Positions 8,478 through 16,033 are shown, counted from the stretch's first letter. The stretch is 30,560 nucleotides of DNA from Tannerella sp. oral taxon 808 (GCA_002890585.1 MIQB01000020.1:1-30560), one strand, 5' to 3'. Numbers and translations: made by a program. The notes: generated by a model not told the origin, from the sequence alone.

Positions 8478-9677
8478 ATGAAAAAGATCCTATCCATCGC
8501 AGCCATCCTGCTTTGCGTGATGGCTTGCAAGCAGAAAGCCACAGATGGCTTCGTGATCGACGGCACACTGAACGGCAGCAAGGCCGAAAATGCCATCGTG
8601 AAACTCTATGACGTTGCGGACATGAACATGACCGTTGTTGACAGCGCTGTAGTCAGCAAGGACGGCCACTTCCAGCTCAAGGGCAAAGTGGAAGAGCCCG
8701 CCATGTATCAGGTGCAAATCGAGCTGGCCGACCCCGCCCTCTCTGAGCAGGAGCGCACGTTGGCCTACGCCTTCTACATCGAAAATGCCCCCATGACCTT
8801 CACGGCCGATGTGGAGACCATGCCGACCGTCTTCTACATCCCGGGGCGCAAGACGGTCAACCCCGTCATCACCGGCTCGCCCACGCAGGAGCTGAACGAG
8901 AAGATCAGCACGCAGCTGGCCGAGAAGGAGAATCAGCTGGCCGACCTGGGCCAGCAGCTCGCGCAGGTGTATGGTGACTCCGCCGAACAGACCAGCGAGG
9001 CGACGCTGAAATCCATCGGCCTACAAAACCTGATGGAATCCCTCCGCAAGGAGTGCGATGAGATTCGCACCGAGTTCATCCGCCAGCATGCTGCCTCCGT
9101 CGTGGCCCTCGATCAGGCCCTCCTCCTGACTTATTCCGAGGCCCTCACGGCCAAAGATTTCGACGACATCCTGGCGCTCCTCGAGCCCACATGGAAGGGC
9201 AAGCCGCGCTTTGAAGAGCTGAAAAAGCAGATCGAGGTCAAGAAGCACATGGCTCGCGGCTCCACGCTGCCCGACGCCGACTTCCTCACCCCGGATGGCA
9301 AGACGGTCTCGCTGCACTCCGTCCTTCCCAAGGAGGGCTACACGCTCGTCGAGTTCTGGGCCTCATGGTGTGGCCCTTGCCGCGCCGAGATGCCCCACCT
9401 GAAGCAGATCGCCGCCAAATACCCCGCCTTCCACATCGTCAGCATCTCCGTGGACGACGACGACGCGCCCTGGCAGCAAGCCCTCGAGCAGGAGAAGCTC
9501 ACCTGGACGCAGCTCCGCAGCCCCGACGGCTTCCAAGGCACGGCCCAGAGGGTCTACGGCCTCATGGGTGTCCCCGCCTGCTACCTCGTCGATGCTGAGG
9601 GCAAGATCGTCCGTGGCGAGGCTCGCGGCCCCGTGCTCGACAAGCTGCTCAGCGAGCTTTATGACAAGAAAGAGTAA
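8478..9677 (+). CDS. TlpA-like thiol-disulfide oxidoreductase lipoprotein (DUF4369 plus thioredoxin fold)
   Basis: Encodes 399 residues. MKKILSIAAILLCVMAC is a lipoprotein signal with Cys17. Residues ~24-120 form a DUF4369-type beta domain (FVIDGTLNGSKAENAIVKLY), followed by a charged helical linker at 135-260. Residues ~262-395 are a TlpA/AhpC-type thioredoxin fold with the active site WCGPC (Cys298, Cys301) and the cis-proline loop GVPACYLVD. Such proteins commonly accompany SusCD pairs in Bacteroidales and keep periplasmic thiols reduced. It begins 72 bp after susD and ends just before two hairpins, so it is the last gene of the operon. The exact substrate is unknown. Confidence 0.92.
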   Translation: MKKILSIAAILLCVMACKQKATDGFVIDGTLNGSKAENAIVKLYDVADMNMTVVDSAVVSKDGHFQLKGKVEEPAMYQVQIELADPALSEQERTLAYAFYIENAPMTFTADVETMPTVFYIPGRKTVNPVITGSPTQELNEKISTQLAEKENQLADLGQQLAQVYGDSAEQTSEATLKSIGLQNLMESLRKECDEIRTEFIRQHAASVVALDQALLLTYSEALTAKDFDDILALLEPTWKGKPRFEELKKQIEVKKHMARGSTLPDADFLTPDGKTVSLHSVLPKEGYTLVEFWASWCGPCRAEMPHLKQIAAKYPAFHIVSISVDDDDAPWQQALEQEKLTWTQLRSPDGFQGTAQRVYGLMGVPACYLVDAEGKIVRGEARGPVLDKLLSELYDKKE

Positions 9678-9683
9678 GTCCCC

Positions 9684-9710
9684 GGGCGGGAGGTGGGGTT
9701 TTTCCCGCCC
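9684..9710 (+). terminator. GC-rich stem-loop after the tlpA-like gene
   Basis: gggcggga (9684-9691) pairs perfectly with tcccgccc (9703-9710) across an 11-nt loop, 7 bp after the stop. There is no T-run after the stem, so it may be a pause or mRNA-stabilising hairpin rather than the main terminator. Confidence 0.5.
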
Positions 9711-9728
9711 CATTACCCCGTAGAGATC

Positions 9729-9784
9729 AAATGTCCTGCCAGTGGCGGAGCGTTTTCAGTGCTCCCCTTGCTGGCAGGACATTT
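9729..9784 (+). terminator. Strong bipartite terminator of the susC-susD-tlpA operon
   Basis: aaatgtcctgccag (9729-9742) is perfectly complementary to ctggcaggacattt (9771-9784). An inner ggagc/gctcc stem fills the loop, and a T-rich tract (atttttgttt) follows. Confidence 0.85.
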
Positions 9785-9826
9785 TTGTTTACCCAAATCG
9801 GCCGCGGCTCATGCTCCGGGCGCCTT

Positions 9827-10126
9827 CATTATGCGACATAATGAGGCCAAAAGTTTTTGGTGACCCATTATGCGGCACGAAGAGGCCAAAAAGTTCCGAG
9901 TAGTCCAATTATGTCGCATAAAAGGGCCAAAAAGTTCTGAGTGGTCCAATTATGTCGCATAAAAGGGCCAAAAAGTTTCAAGTGGTCAAATTGTGTCGCA
10001 CGAAGAGGCCAAAAAGTTCCAAGTGGTCAAATTATGTCGCACAAAAGGGCCAAAAAGTTCCGAGTGGTCAAATTGTGTCGCACAATGGCGTTACTCGGGT
10101 TTTTCCCCTCATTGTGTGGCAAAATG
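9827..10126. repeat. Array 2: 41-bp tandem repeat with palindromic cores
   Basis: Cores of the form ATTRTG-nnn-CAYRAW lie at 9828, 9867, 9908, 9949, 9990, 10031 and 10072, with spacings of 39 and then 41 bp five times. Each core is followed by ggccaaaaagtt and agtggtc. The first (ATTATG-CGA-CATAAT) and last (ATTGTG-TCG-CACAAT) are perfect palindromes whose arms differ by compensating changes. A further inverted, degenerate copy (cattgtgtggcaaaatg) follows at 10110-10126. It lies between the convergent tlpA and dipeptidase genes. Confidence 0.9.
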
Positions 10127-10163
10127 ACGGGGGAAGATCCGCCGTGCGGGTCAGGTCAAAGGC

Positions 10164-11933
10164 CTATCGCTGGGCATCCATGACGCGCATGAAGTTGCCG
10201 CCCCAGATGTTGGCGATGTCGGCGTCGGAGAGGCCCTCGGCCAGGAGGCGGAGGGTGATTTGGATCATCTCGCCAGCCGATTGGCAACCGATGAGGCCGC
10301 CGCCGCCGTCGAAGTCGGAGCCGATGCCGACGTGATCCGGGCCGACGAGCCGGACGACATGCAGGATGTGGCGGACGGCGTCGCTGAGGGTGGCGCCGTC
10401 GGGATTGTCGTGGTTAATGAATCCGCCATAAAGGCAGATCTGCATCACGCCGCCCGCCTCGGCCAGGGCGCGGATGCGGTCGTCGTCCAAGTTGCGGCGA
10501 TGGTCGCAGAGGGCGCGGCAGGAGGAGTGGGTGGCGACGATGGGGCGTCGGCTGAGGCGGACGATATCGTCGAAAGTGGCATCAGCAGCGTGCGAGACGT
10601 CGATCATCATGCCTATGCGGTTCATCTCCGCCACCACCTCGCGGCCGAAGGGGCTGAGTCCGCCCCACTCGCCGTTGCCGCCGGAGGCGGAGTCGCAGAG
10701 CTCGTTGTCTCCGTTGTGACAGAGTGTCATGTAGGCTACGCCCATGCGCTTGAAGGCGTGCAGCCGGGAGAGATCGCGGCCGATGGCGTAACCGTTTTCC
10801 ACACCCAGGAGGATGGCTTTGCGCCCCTCGCGTTTGAGGCGGCGGAGGTCGTCCGTGGAGCGGGCGATGCCGAGGAGGTTGGGGTAACGGACGGCTTGCT
10901 CCTCGACGCGTGTGAGTCGCTCGACGGCGTAGTCGAAGGCTTGGCGGTGGGCCTCGTCGTTGCGCTTGCCCTGAGGCAGGTAGGCAGCCATGACGACGGC
11001 GTCGAGCCCTCCCTCGCGCATGAGCGGCAGGTTGACGCGGCCACCCTCCTTGCGCCCGAGGTCGAAGCTGTCGAAGAGCATGGGCGTGTCGGTGTGCGAG
11101 TCGAGGGCGATCATGGTGTGGTGGAGGCGTCGGGCGTGGGCGTAGCGGCGTGCACGGCTGACAAGATGGCGGAAGAGGCGGAGCATCGCCTTGTGGCCGG
11201 TGGTGGCGAGCCATTCGGGGTGCCACTGGACGCTGAGGATGGGGTATTCCGGGTGCTCCATCGCCTCGTTGACGCCGTCAGGCGCCTCGGCCGTGGCGAC
11301 GAAGCCGGGGGCCACGTCGCGGACGGCTTGGTGGTGGAGCGAATTGACGGGGATGGGAGCGGTGAGGGCCTCGTTGCTAAGGCCAAGGGCGCGACGCAGC
11401 TCAGAGCCAGGGGCGGTGAGGGTGACGGTCTGTGTGGCGACCTCGCGCGCCTCCTCCTGACTATGTGGCAGTACGGGGCTGGGGAATTGCGAGGGGAGGT
11501 CTTGGTAGAGTGTGCCGCCGAAGGCCACGTTGAGGAGCTGGTGTCCGCGACAGATGCCGAAGATGGGGAGGCTGCGTTGGCTGGCCAGGCGGATGAGTTG
11601 CAGCTCGTAGGCATCGCGGATGGGGTCGACATCCTCGATCGACGGGTGGGGCGCCTCGCCGAGCAGGTCGGGACTGATGTCGCCGCCTCCGGTCAGGAGC
11701 AGGCCGTCGAGTCCGTCGACGATCGTGGTGAGGACGCTCAGCTCGGTCGTGGCGGGCACGAGCACGGGCGCGCCGCCTGCCAAGATGACGGATTGGAAGT
11801 AAGGATCGGCCAGTGTCTCTTTGCCGTCTTGCCGATTGATCGAGATGCCGATGCGTGGGCGTGTAGTGGCGGCAGTGTCGACGGCTGCGGCGCGGTCGAC
11901 CTGCGCGAATAGTTCTTCTAAAGTGGGTGACAT
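10164..11933 (-). CDS. Fused peptidase C26 (gamma-glutamyl hydrolase-like) and M19 membrane dipeptidase
   Basis: Encodes 589 residues from the ATG at 11933 (MSPTLEELFAQVDRA); the frame extends 18 codons upstream but without family similarity. Residues ~26-265 are a class-I glutamine-amidotransferase-like C26/PuuD domain: TGGGDISP, nucleophile Cys128 in FGICRGHQLLN, and His238/Glu240 in QWHPEW. Residues ~270-589 are an M19 renal-dipeptidase-like zinc hydrolase: His280 and Asp282 in DSHTD, Glu379 in GVENG, His448 in VSHA, His469 in THSS, and GIGSDFDGG near the end. All expected metal ligands are present, so both halves look active. The fusion suggests stepwise release of amino acids from gamma-glutamyl or dipeptide substrates. 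No signal peptide is seen. It lies downstream of gyrB beyond a terminator. Confidence 0.92.
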   Translation of the reverse strand: MSPTLEELFAQVDRAAAVDTAATTRPRIGISINRQDGKETLADPYFQSVILAGGAPVLVPATTELSVLTTIVDGLDGLLLTGGGDISPDLLGEAPHPSIEDVDPIRDAYELQLIRLASQRSLPIFGICRGHQLLNVAFGGTLYQDLPSQFPSPVLPHSQEEAREVATQTVTLTAPGSELRRALGLSNEALTAPIPVNSLHHQAVRDVAPGFVATAEAPDGVNEAMEHPEYPILSVQWHPEWLATTGHKAMLRLFRHLVSRARRYAHARRLHHTMIALDSHTDTPMLFDSFDLGRKEGGRVNLPLMREGGLDAVVMAAYLPQGKRNDEAHRQAFDYAVERLTRVEEQAVRYPNLLGIARSTDDLRRLKREGRKAILLGVENGYAIGRDLSRLHAFKRMGVAYMTLCHNGDNELCDSASGGNGEWGGLSPFGREVVAEMNRIGMMIDVSHAADATFDDIVRLSRRPIVATHSSCRALCDHRRNLDDDRIRALAEAGGVMQICLYGGFINHDNPDGATLSDAVRHILHVVRLVGPDHVGIGSDFDGGGGLIGCQSAGEMIQITLRLLAEGLSDADIANIWGGNFMRVMDAQR

Positions 11934-11960
11934 CTGAAGTGGGTGGGGTTTTGAATGGGA

Positions 11961-12000
11961 GAAAAAGAAGAGGGCAACCCCGCACATGGCGATTGCCCTC
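11961..12000 (-). terminator. gyrB terminator
   Basis: On the minus strand gagggcaa (12000-11993) pairs with ttgccctc (11977-11970), followed by ttctttttc. It lies about 60 bp after the gyrB stop and before the dipeptidase fusion gene. Confidence 0.8.
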
Positions 12001-12024
12001 TGTTGTTTAATGGTTTATGTATAA

Positions 12025-12057
12025 GACTTCGCAGCAGATGCGCCGCTATGCGAAGTC
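12025..12057. repeat. Stem-loop immediately after gyrB
   Basis: GACTTCGCA (12025-12033) and TGCGAAGTC (12049-12057) form a perfect 9-bp stem with a 15-nt loop, starting 4 bp after the gyrB stop codon. There is no T-run, so its role may be mRNA 3' protection. Confidence 0.5.
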
Positions 12058-12061
12058 GGCG

Positions 12062-14020
12062 TTATGCGTCGATGTTAGCGTACGTCGCATTCTCCTCGAT
12101 GAACTCGCGGCGCGGCCCGACGTCCTCGCCCATGAGCATGGAGAAGATGGCGTCGGCCTCGATGGCGTTGTCGATCGTGATCTGCTTGAGGGTACGGTTT
12201 TCGGGGTTCATCGTCGTGTCCCAAAGCTGGTGGTCGTTCATCTCGCCGAGGCCTTTATAGCGCTGCGTGTGGATCTGGTTCTCGTTGCCACCGCCGTACG
12301 TGTCGATGAACTTCTGCCGCTGCTGGTCGGTCCAGCAATACTCCTCCACCTTGCCCTTCTTGCAGAGGTAAAGCGGCGGCGTGGCTAAGTAGACGTACCC
12401 TTTCTCGATCAGTCCGCGCATGCGGCGGAAGAAGAAAGTGAGGATCAGGGTGGCGATGTGGCTACCGTCCACATCGGCATCGGTCATGATGATCACCTTG
12501 TGGTAACGGAGCTTCGATAAGTTCAGCTCCTTCGGGTCATCCTCGGTGCCGATCGAGACGCCCATCGCCTTGAAGATGTTTTGGATCTCCTCGCTCTCGA
12601 ACACGCGGTGCTCCATCGCCTTCTCCACATTGAGGATCTTACCGCGGAGGGGCAGGATGGCTTGGAAGTTACGATCGCGCCCCTGCTTGGCCGTACCACC
12701 GGCGGAGTCTCCCTCGACGAGGAACAGCTCACAGATGGCGGCGTCCTTCGAGGAGCAGTCGGCCAGTTTGCCCGGCAGTCCACCGCCCGAGAGGGGCGAC
12801 TTGCGCTGCACCATCTCTCGCGCCTTGCGTGCCGCTTGACGTGCAGTGGCCGCGAGGATCACCTTATCGACGATCGTCTTGGCCTCCTTCGGGTGCTCCT
12901 CCAAGTAGTTGCCGAGCGCCTCGCCTACAGCCATGTCGACGGCGCCCATCACCTCGGTGTTCCCGAGCTTCGTCTTGGTCTGCCCCTCAAACTGCGGCTC
13001 AGCCACCTTGATCGATATCACGGCCGTGAGCCCTTCGCGGAAGTCGTCGCCTTGGATCTCCACCTTGGCCTTCTCCAGCAGCTTAGAGTCTTCGGCATAC
13101 TTCTTCAGCGTGCGTGTCAGCCCGCGTCGGAAGCCGGAGAGGTGCGTACCACCTTCGATGGTGTTGATGTCGTTCACGTAGGAGAAGACGCTCTCGTTGT
13201 ACGATGTGTTGTACGTCATCGCCACTTCGACGGGGATGCCCTGTTTCTCGGTGACGATGTGGATCACGTCGCGGATCAGCGCCTCTTTCGACTTGTCGAT
13301 GTAGCGCACAAATTCCTTCAGTCCTTCGTGCGAATAGAAGACTTCGGATTTGTACGTCCCGTCCGGCTTCACCTCGCGCCGATCCGTCAGCGTCAGGCGG
13401 ATGCCAGCATTCAGGAAGGCCAGCTCGCGGAGTCGGTTGGCTAAGATCTCGTATTTGTATTCTGTCGTGGTGAAGATCGACGCGTCAGGCTTGAACTCGA
13501 TGGTCGTTCCGGTGCGATCGCTGTCACCCGTTATCCGAATATCAGCCAGCGGCTTGCCGCAGGAGAACTCCTGCACGTAGACTTTACCGTTGCGGTGCAC
13601 CTCGGCTTTCAAATGGGTGGACAGCGCGTTGACGCACGAGACTCCGACGCCGTGTAGTCCGCCAGAAACCTTGTAGGTGCCCTTGTCGAACTTACCACCG
13701 GCATGGAGCACAGTCAGCACGACCTCCAGCGCCGACCGGCCTTCCTTCTCGTGGTAATCGACGGGGATGCCTCGCCCATCATCTGTCACGCTGATCGAAT
13801 TGTCTTCACGGATCACGACGTCGATGTTCTTGCAAAAGCCGGCCAGCGCTTCGTCGATGGAGTTGTCCACCACTTCGTAAACCAAATGATGGAGTCCCTT
13901 CTCGCTCGTGTCGCCGATGTACATGGCAGGGCGTTTGCGGACGGCTTCCAGCCCTTCGAGTACTTGGATGTTTTTGGAAGAATATTCCTCGCTCGCTGCT
14001 TTTATTTCTTCGTCACTCAT
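12062..14020 (-). CDS. gyrB: DNA gyrase subunit B
   Basis: Encodes 652 residues, normal for a GyrB without the proteobacterial insertion. The GHKL ATPase domain shows RKRPAMYIGDT, EVVDNSIDEALAG, DDGRGIPV and GGLHGVG within residues 25-130. A transducer domain follows. The TOPRIM domain has EGDSAGGTAKQGRDR, PLRGKILNVEKA and the acidic DADVDGSHI. The C-terminus carries QRYKGLGEMN. GyrB supplies ATP hydrolysis for negative supercoiling with GyrA. It appears to have its own promoter and terminator. Confidence 0.98.
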   Translation of the reverse strand: MSDEEIKAASEEYSSKNIQVLEGLEAVRKRPAMYIGDTSEKGLHHLVYEVVDNSIDEALAGFCKNIDVVIREDNSISVTDDGRGIPVDYHEKEGRSALEVVLTVLHAGGKFDKGTYKVSGGLHGVGVSCVNALSTHLKAEVHRNGKVYVQEFSCGKPLADIRITGDSDRTGTTIEFKPDASIFTTTEYKYEILANRLRELAFLNAGIRLTLTDRREVKPDGTYKSEVFYSHEGLKEFVRYIDKSKEALIRDVIHIVTEKQGIPVEVAMTYNTSYNESVFSYVNDINTIEGGTHLSGFRRGLTRTLKKYAEDSKLLEKAKVEIQGDDFREGLTAVISIKVAEPQFEGQTKTKLGNTEVMGAVDMAVGEALGNYLEEHPKEAKTIVDKVILAATARQAARKAREMVQRKSPLSGGGLPGKLADCSSKDAAICELFLVEGDSAGGTAKQGRDRNFQAILPLRGKILNVEKAMEHRVFESEEIQNIFKAMGVSIGTEDDPKELNLSKLRYHKVIIMTDADVDGSHIATLILTFFFRRMRGLIEKGYVYLATPPLYLCKKGKVEEYCWTDQQRQKFIDTYGGGNENQIHTQRYKGLGEMNDHQLWDTTMNPENRTLKQITIDNAIEADAIFSMLMGEDVGPRREFIEENATYANIDA

Positions 14021-14059
14021 GTTGATTTCCTCTCTTTATTCATTAATCAAAAACGGAAA

Positions 14060-14067
14060 CAAATATA
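14060..14067 (-). promoter_or_regulatory. Putative gyrB -7 element
   Basis: The minus strand reads TATATTTG (exact TAnnTTTG) 39 bp before the gyrB ATG. The -33 region has TTTTTCGG rather than a clear TTG. An AGAGAGGA tract precedes the start codon. Confidence 0.5.
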
Positions 14068-14113
14068 GCTGCTCCTCCCCGAAAAAGTGGGGGCTGGGAG
14101 GCGGCTAACTGCA

Positions 14114-14153
14114 TGAAAAAAAGGCCGAAAGACGATTGACGCCTTTCAGCCTT
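14114..14153 (-). terminator. Terminator of the tRNA-Glu/rpsT operon
   Basis: On the minus strand aaggctgaaag pairs with ctttcggcctt (one G-T wobble), followed by a run of T. It directly follows the tRNA-Glu(CTC) gene. Confidence 0.85.
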
Positions 14154-14157
14154 AATG

Positions 14158-14229
14158 TAGCCCGTAGGGGAATCGAACCCCTCTTTTGAGAATGAGAATC
14201 TCACGTCCTAGCCGATAGACGAACAGGCC
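14158..14229 (-). tRNA. tRNA-Glu (anticodon CTC)
   Basis: A 72-nt cloverleaf on the minus strand. The acceptor stem GGCCTGT pairs with ACGGGCT (two wobbles), the T arm is AGGGGTTCGATTCCCCT, and the anticodon stem-loop is TGAGA-TTCTCAT-TCTCA with anticodon CTC (complement at 14194-14196). The 3' CCA is not encoded. The sequence is nearly the same as the second tRNA-Glu; the anticodon stem differs by paired changes. Confidence 0.93.
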
Positions 14230-14303
14230 TTTGAACCCATATAAACTGTGGACTTATGGTGTCCTTCTTTTCTTTTTTATCTCTCAGGCTGCCTTCCGGT
14301 ATA

Positions 14304-14558
14304 TCAAGCCAATGCGTTGACGTGCTTGGCTAATTTGGATTTCAGGTTGCCTGCCTTGTTTTTATGAATCACATTCTTCTTCGCCAGCTTATCGAGCATT
14401 GAGCAGATCTTCGGATACATGGCTGCTGCCTCGTTCTTGTCTTCTGTGCCGCGCAATTTCTTCACTGCGTTGCGCATCGTTTTGGCACCGTAACGATTCT
14501 GTGCGCAGCGTGTTTTGGTCTGACGTATTCTCTTGATAGATGATTTGTGATTTGCCAT
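14304..14558 (-). CDS. rpsT: 30S ribosomal protein S20
   Basis: Encodes 84 basic residues starting MANHKSSIKRIRQTKTRC, the standard S20 N-terminus, with RNAVKKLRG and a Lys-rich C-terminus (HKNKAGNLKSKLAKHVNAL). S20 binds 16S rRNA early in assembly of the small subunit. It is placed between two tRNA-Glu genes on the same strand and probably shares their promoter. Confidence 0.97.
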   Translation of the reverse strand: MANHKSSIKRIRQTKTRCAQNRYGAKTMRNAVKKLRGTEDKNEAAAMYPKICSMLDKLAKKNVIHKNKAGNLKSKLAKHVNALA

Positions 14559-14595
14559 CGTTCTCTATTTTCTTCTTTTTATCTTGTTCTTAATG

Positions 14596-14667
14596 TAGCC
14601 CGTAGGGGAGTCGAACCCCTCTTTCAAGAATGAAAATCTTGCGTCCTAGCCGATAGACGAACAGGCC
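14596..14667 (-). tRNA. tRNA-Glu (anticodon TTC)
   Basis: A 72-nt cloverleaf on the minus strand. The acceptor stem GGCCTGT/ACGGGCT is the same as in the other copy, and the anticodon stem-loop CAAGA-TTTTCAT-TCTTG gives anticodon TTC. The T arm is AGGGGTTCGACTCCCCT. CCA is not encoded. It is the first gene behind the consensus promoter at 14735-14764. Confidence 0.94.
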
Positions 14668-14734
14668 TGCTTACTGCCTCGGAAACAACGCCTGTCAACC
14701 CTTGCGGGCATCAACGTTTTCGTTTTTGCGAGCG

Positions 14735-14764
14735 CAAAGATAGACGCGCTTCTGAATCCTGCAA
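14735..14764 (-). promoter_or_regulatory. Promoter of the tRNA-Glu/rpsT/tRNA-Glu operon
   Basis: On the minus strand TTG (14764-14762), an exact 19-bp spacer and TATCTTTG (14742-14735), an ideal Bacteroidota promoter. Start of transcription is expected near 14728, about 60 nt before the first tRNA. Confidence 0.8.
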
Positions 14765-14803
14765 AAATCCGCATTCTTTTTTCGCTGTGGGTTTAGAGGG
14801 GAA

Positions 14804-15397
14804 TTAAAGGATGCGGAGGGTGTCGACTTTCAGCAGGCGGTTTTTCAGGGCGTCCATGCGGCTGCGGCGAATGCGGAGGGTCATTTGGCAGGTGAGCTCG
14901 AAGGTGCGGGAAAGGACGTCGGGGTGGTCTTCCTTCACGATGCGCATGACGCTGTTGAGGTGGGGGTAGTCGAAGGTGATGGTGATCACGTCGTCGACGG
15001 TGCGCTCCTCGATGTGGGCGGCGGCGATGGCTTCGGCGGCGGCGGTGCGGTAGGCTACGATGAGGCCGCTGGTGCCGAGCTCGATGCCGCCGAAGTAGCG
15101 GACGACGATGATGAGGATGTCGGTCAGGTTGTGGGAATTGATCTGTCCGAGGATGGGCTTGCCGGCCGTGGAGGAGGGTTCGCCGTCGTCGTTGGCGCGG
15201 AAGGTGGTGCGGTCGGGGCCGAGCATGTAGGCCCAGCAGACGTGGCGGGCGTCGTAGTACTTCTTGCGGTAGGTGGCGACGTGCTCCAGGGCTTCGTCGG
15301 GGGTGCGGACGGGGAGGGCGAAGGAGAGGAAGCGGCTACGCTTCTCGGTGTAGTAGCCTTCGGAGTGGTCACGCACGGTGCGGTAGGTGTCGTCCAT
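14804..15397 (-). CDS. YigZ/IMPACT family protein
   Basis: Encodes 197 residues. The N-terminal domain has the IMPACT signature: KRSRFLSFALPVRTPDEAL, HVCWAYMLGP, NDDGEPSSTAGKPIL and VVRYFGGIELGTSGLI within residues ~18-115. A ferredoxin-like UPF0029 C-terminal domain follows. The family is linked to translation or stress regulation by homology, but its bacterial role is not firmly known. It starts 6 nt after the small gene upstream, so the two are co-transcribed. Confidence 0.9.
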   Translation of the reverse strand: MDDTYRTVRDHSEGYYTEKRSRFLSFALPVRTPDEALEHVATYRKKYYDARHVCWAYMLGPDRTTFRANDDGEPSSTAGKPILGQINSHNLTDILIIVVRYFGGIELGTSGLIVAYRTAAAEAIAAAHIEERTVDDVITITFDYPHLNSVMRIVKEDHPDVLSRTFELTCQMTLRIRRSRMDALKNRLLKVDTLRIL

Positions 15398-15403
15398 TGT
15401 GGG

Positions 15404-15622
15404 TCAGTCGGGGATGTGGGTTTCTTGTTCCTCACGGAAGGCGCGGAAGTCTTTCATGATCTCTTCGATCTCTTCGATGAAGCGTGGGTCGGTGACTTTG
15501 TCGCGGACGGCTTCGTAGTAGCGCTCGATGGCGGGTAGGGCGCAGCGGTCTTTGCCGCGGAGGAGGAAGTAGGGCTCGTCGTTCGCGAGGCATTGCTTGA
15601 TCATTTGTATGGGATTCTTCAT
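15404..15622 (-). CDS. Small conserved-looking hypothetical protein
   Basis: Encodes 72 residues (MKNPIQMIKQCLANDEPYFL...). It is charged and helical, with FLLRGKDRCALPAIERYYEA in the middle and an acidic C-terminal helix (EEIEEIMKDFRAF). There is no signal peptide. I do not recognise a named family. The 6-nt spacing to yigZ and normal codon use support a real gene. The right-hand neighbour is array 3. Confidence 0.7.
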   Translation of the reverse strand: MKNPIQMIKQCLANDEPYFLLRGKDRCALPAIERYYEAVRDKVTDPRFIEEIEEIMKDFRAFREEQETHIPD

Positions 15623-15715
15623 TTTAAGTGGGGGTTAGCGGTAGAGAGAGGCTTGCAGCTGAAGGGGGTGGGATATACTTGGGGTTAAGTGTGAAAAATT
15701 TTAAGAGATAACCCG

Positions 15716-15897
15716 TTGACAGCTGTCAGAGGTATGCAAAACGCGTTTTGGATGCCATTGACAGCTGTCAGAGGGGTAAAAAATGCGTTTTAGATGTCAT
15801 TGACAGCTGTCAGAGGGGCGAAAAACGCGTTTTAGATGCCATTGACAGCTGTCAGCGGGGTGAAAAACGCGTTTTGCATACCTCTGACTGTTGTCAA
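15716..15897. repeat. Array 3: 42-bp tandem repeat with two palindromes per unit
   Basis: TTGACAGCTGTCAG starts at 15716, 15758, 15800 and 15842, exactly 42 bp apart. Each unit carries TGACAGCTGTCA, a perfect 12-bp palindrome, and most carry AAAACGCGTTTT, another perfect 12-bp palindrome (aaaatgcgtttt in unit 2). The first 34 bp (15716-15749) and the last 34 bp (15864-15897) are inverted copies with three mismatches, so the array is closed by terminal inverted repeats. It lies between the start of the small hypothetical gene and the 3' end of uvrA. Confidence 0.92.
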
Positions 15898-15935
15898 TGG
15901 GGTGGAGAGGGGGGATTCACGCATATAGGTAGTGG

Positions 15936-16006
15936 TTAATTATTAGTGATTAATGATAGTGGGGCATACATTCTGCTGTGTCTCCGGGGTAATCATTGAT
16001 AATTAA
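15936..16006. repeat. AT-rich imperfect inverted repeat downstream of uvrA
   Basis: ttaattattagtgatt (15936-15951) matches the reverse complement of aatcattgataattaa (15991-16006) at 14 of 16 positions, with a 39-nt interval. It could help end uvrA transcription on the minus strand, though no T-run is present. Confidence 0.45.
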
Positions 16007-16033
16007 TCATTGTCCATTATAAATAGGTACGGC

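Noticed and set aside
9941..10335. Short plus-strand frames over array 2 (KGPKS/RRGQK-like repeats)
   Set aside because: A 41-bp period shifts frame each unit; the frames run into the antisense of the dipeptidase gene.
10260..11912. 550-codon plus-strand frame opposite the C26-M19 gene
   Set aside because: It is antisense to a gene with intact catalytic motifs in two domains; long antisense frames are expected from the GC-rich codon use. The same applies to 189-1601 plus and 5789-6991 minus.
15748..15939. 63-codon frame with repeated DSCQRGEKRVL over array 3
   Set aside because: Produced by the 42-bp period; no recognisable protein and no start-site support.
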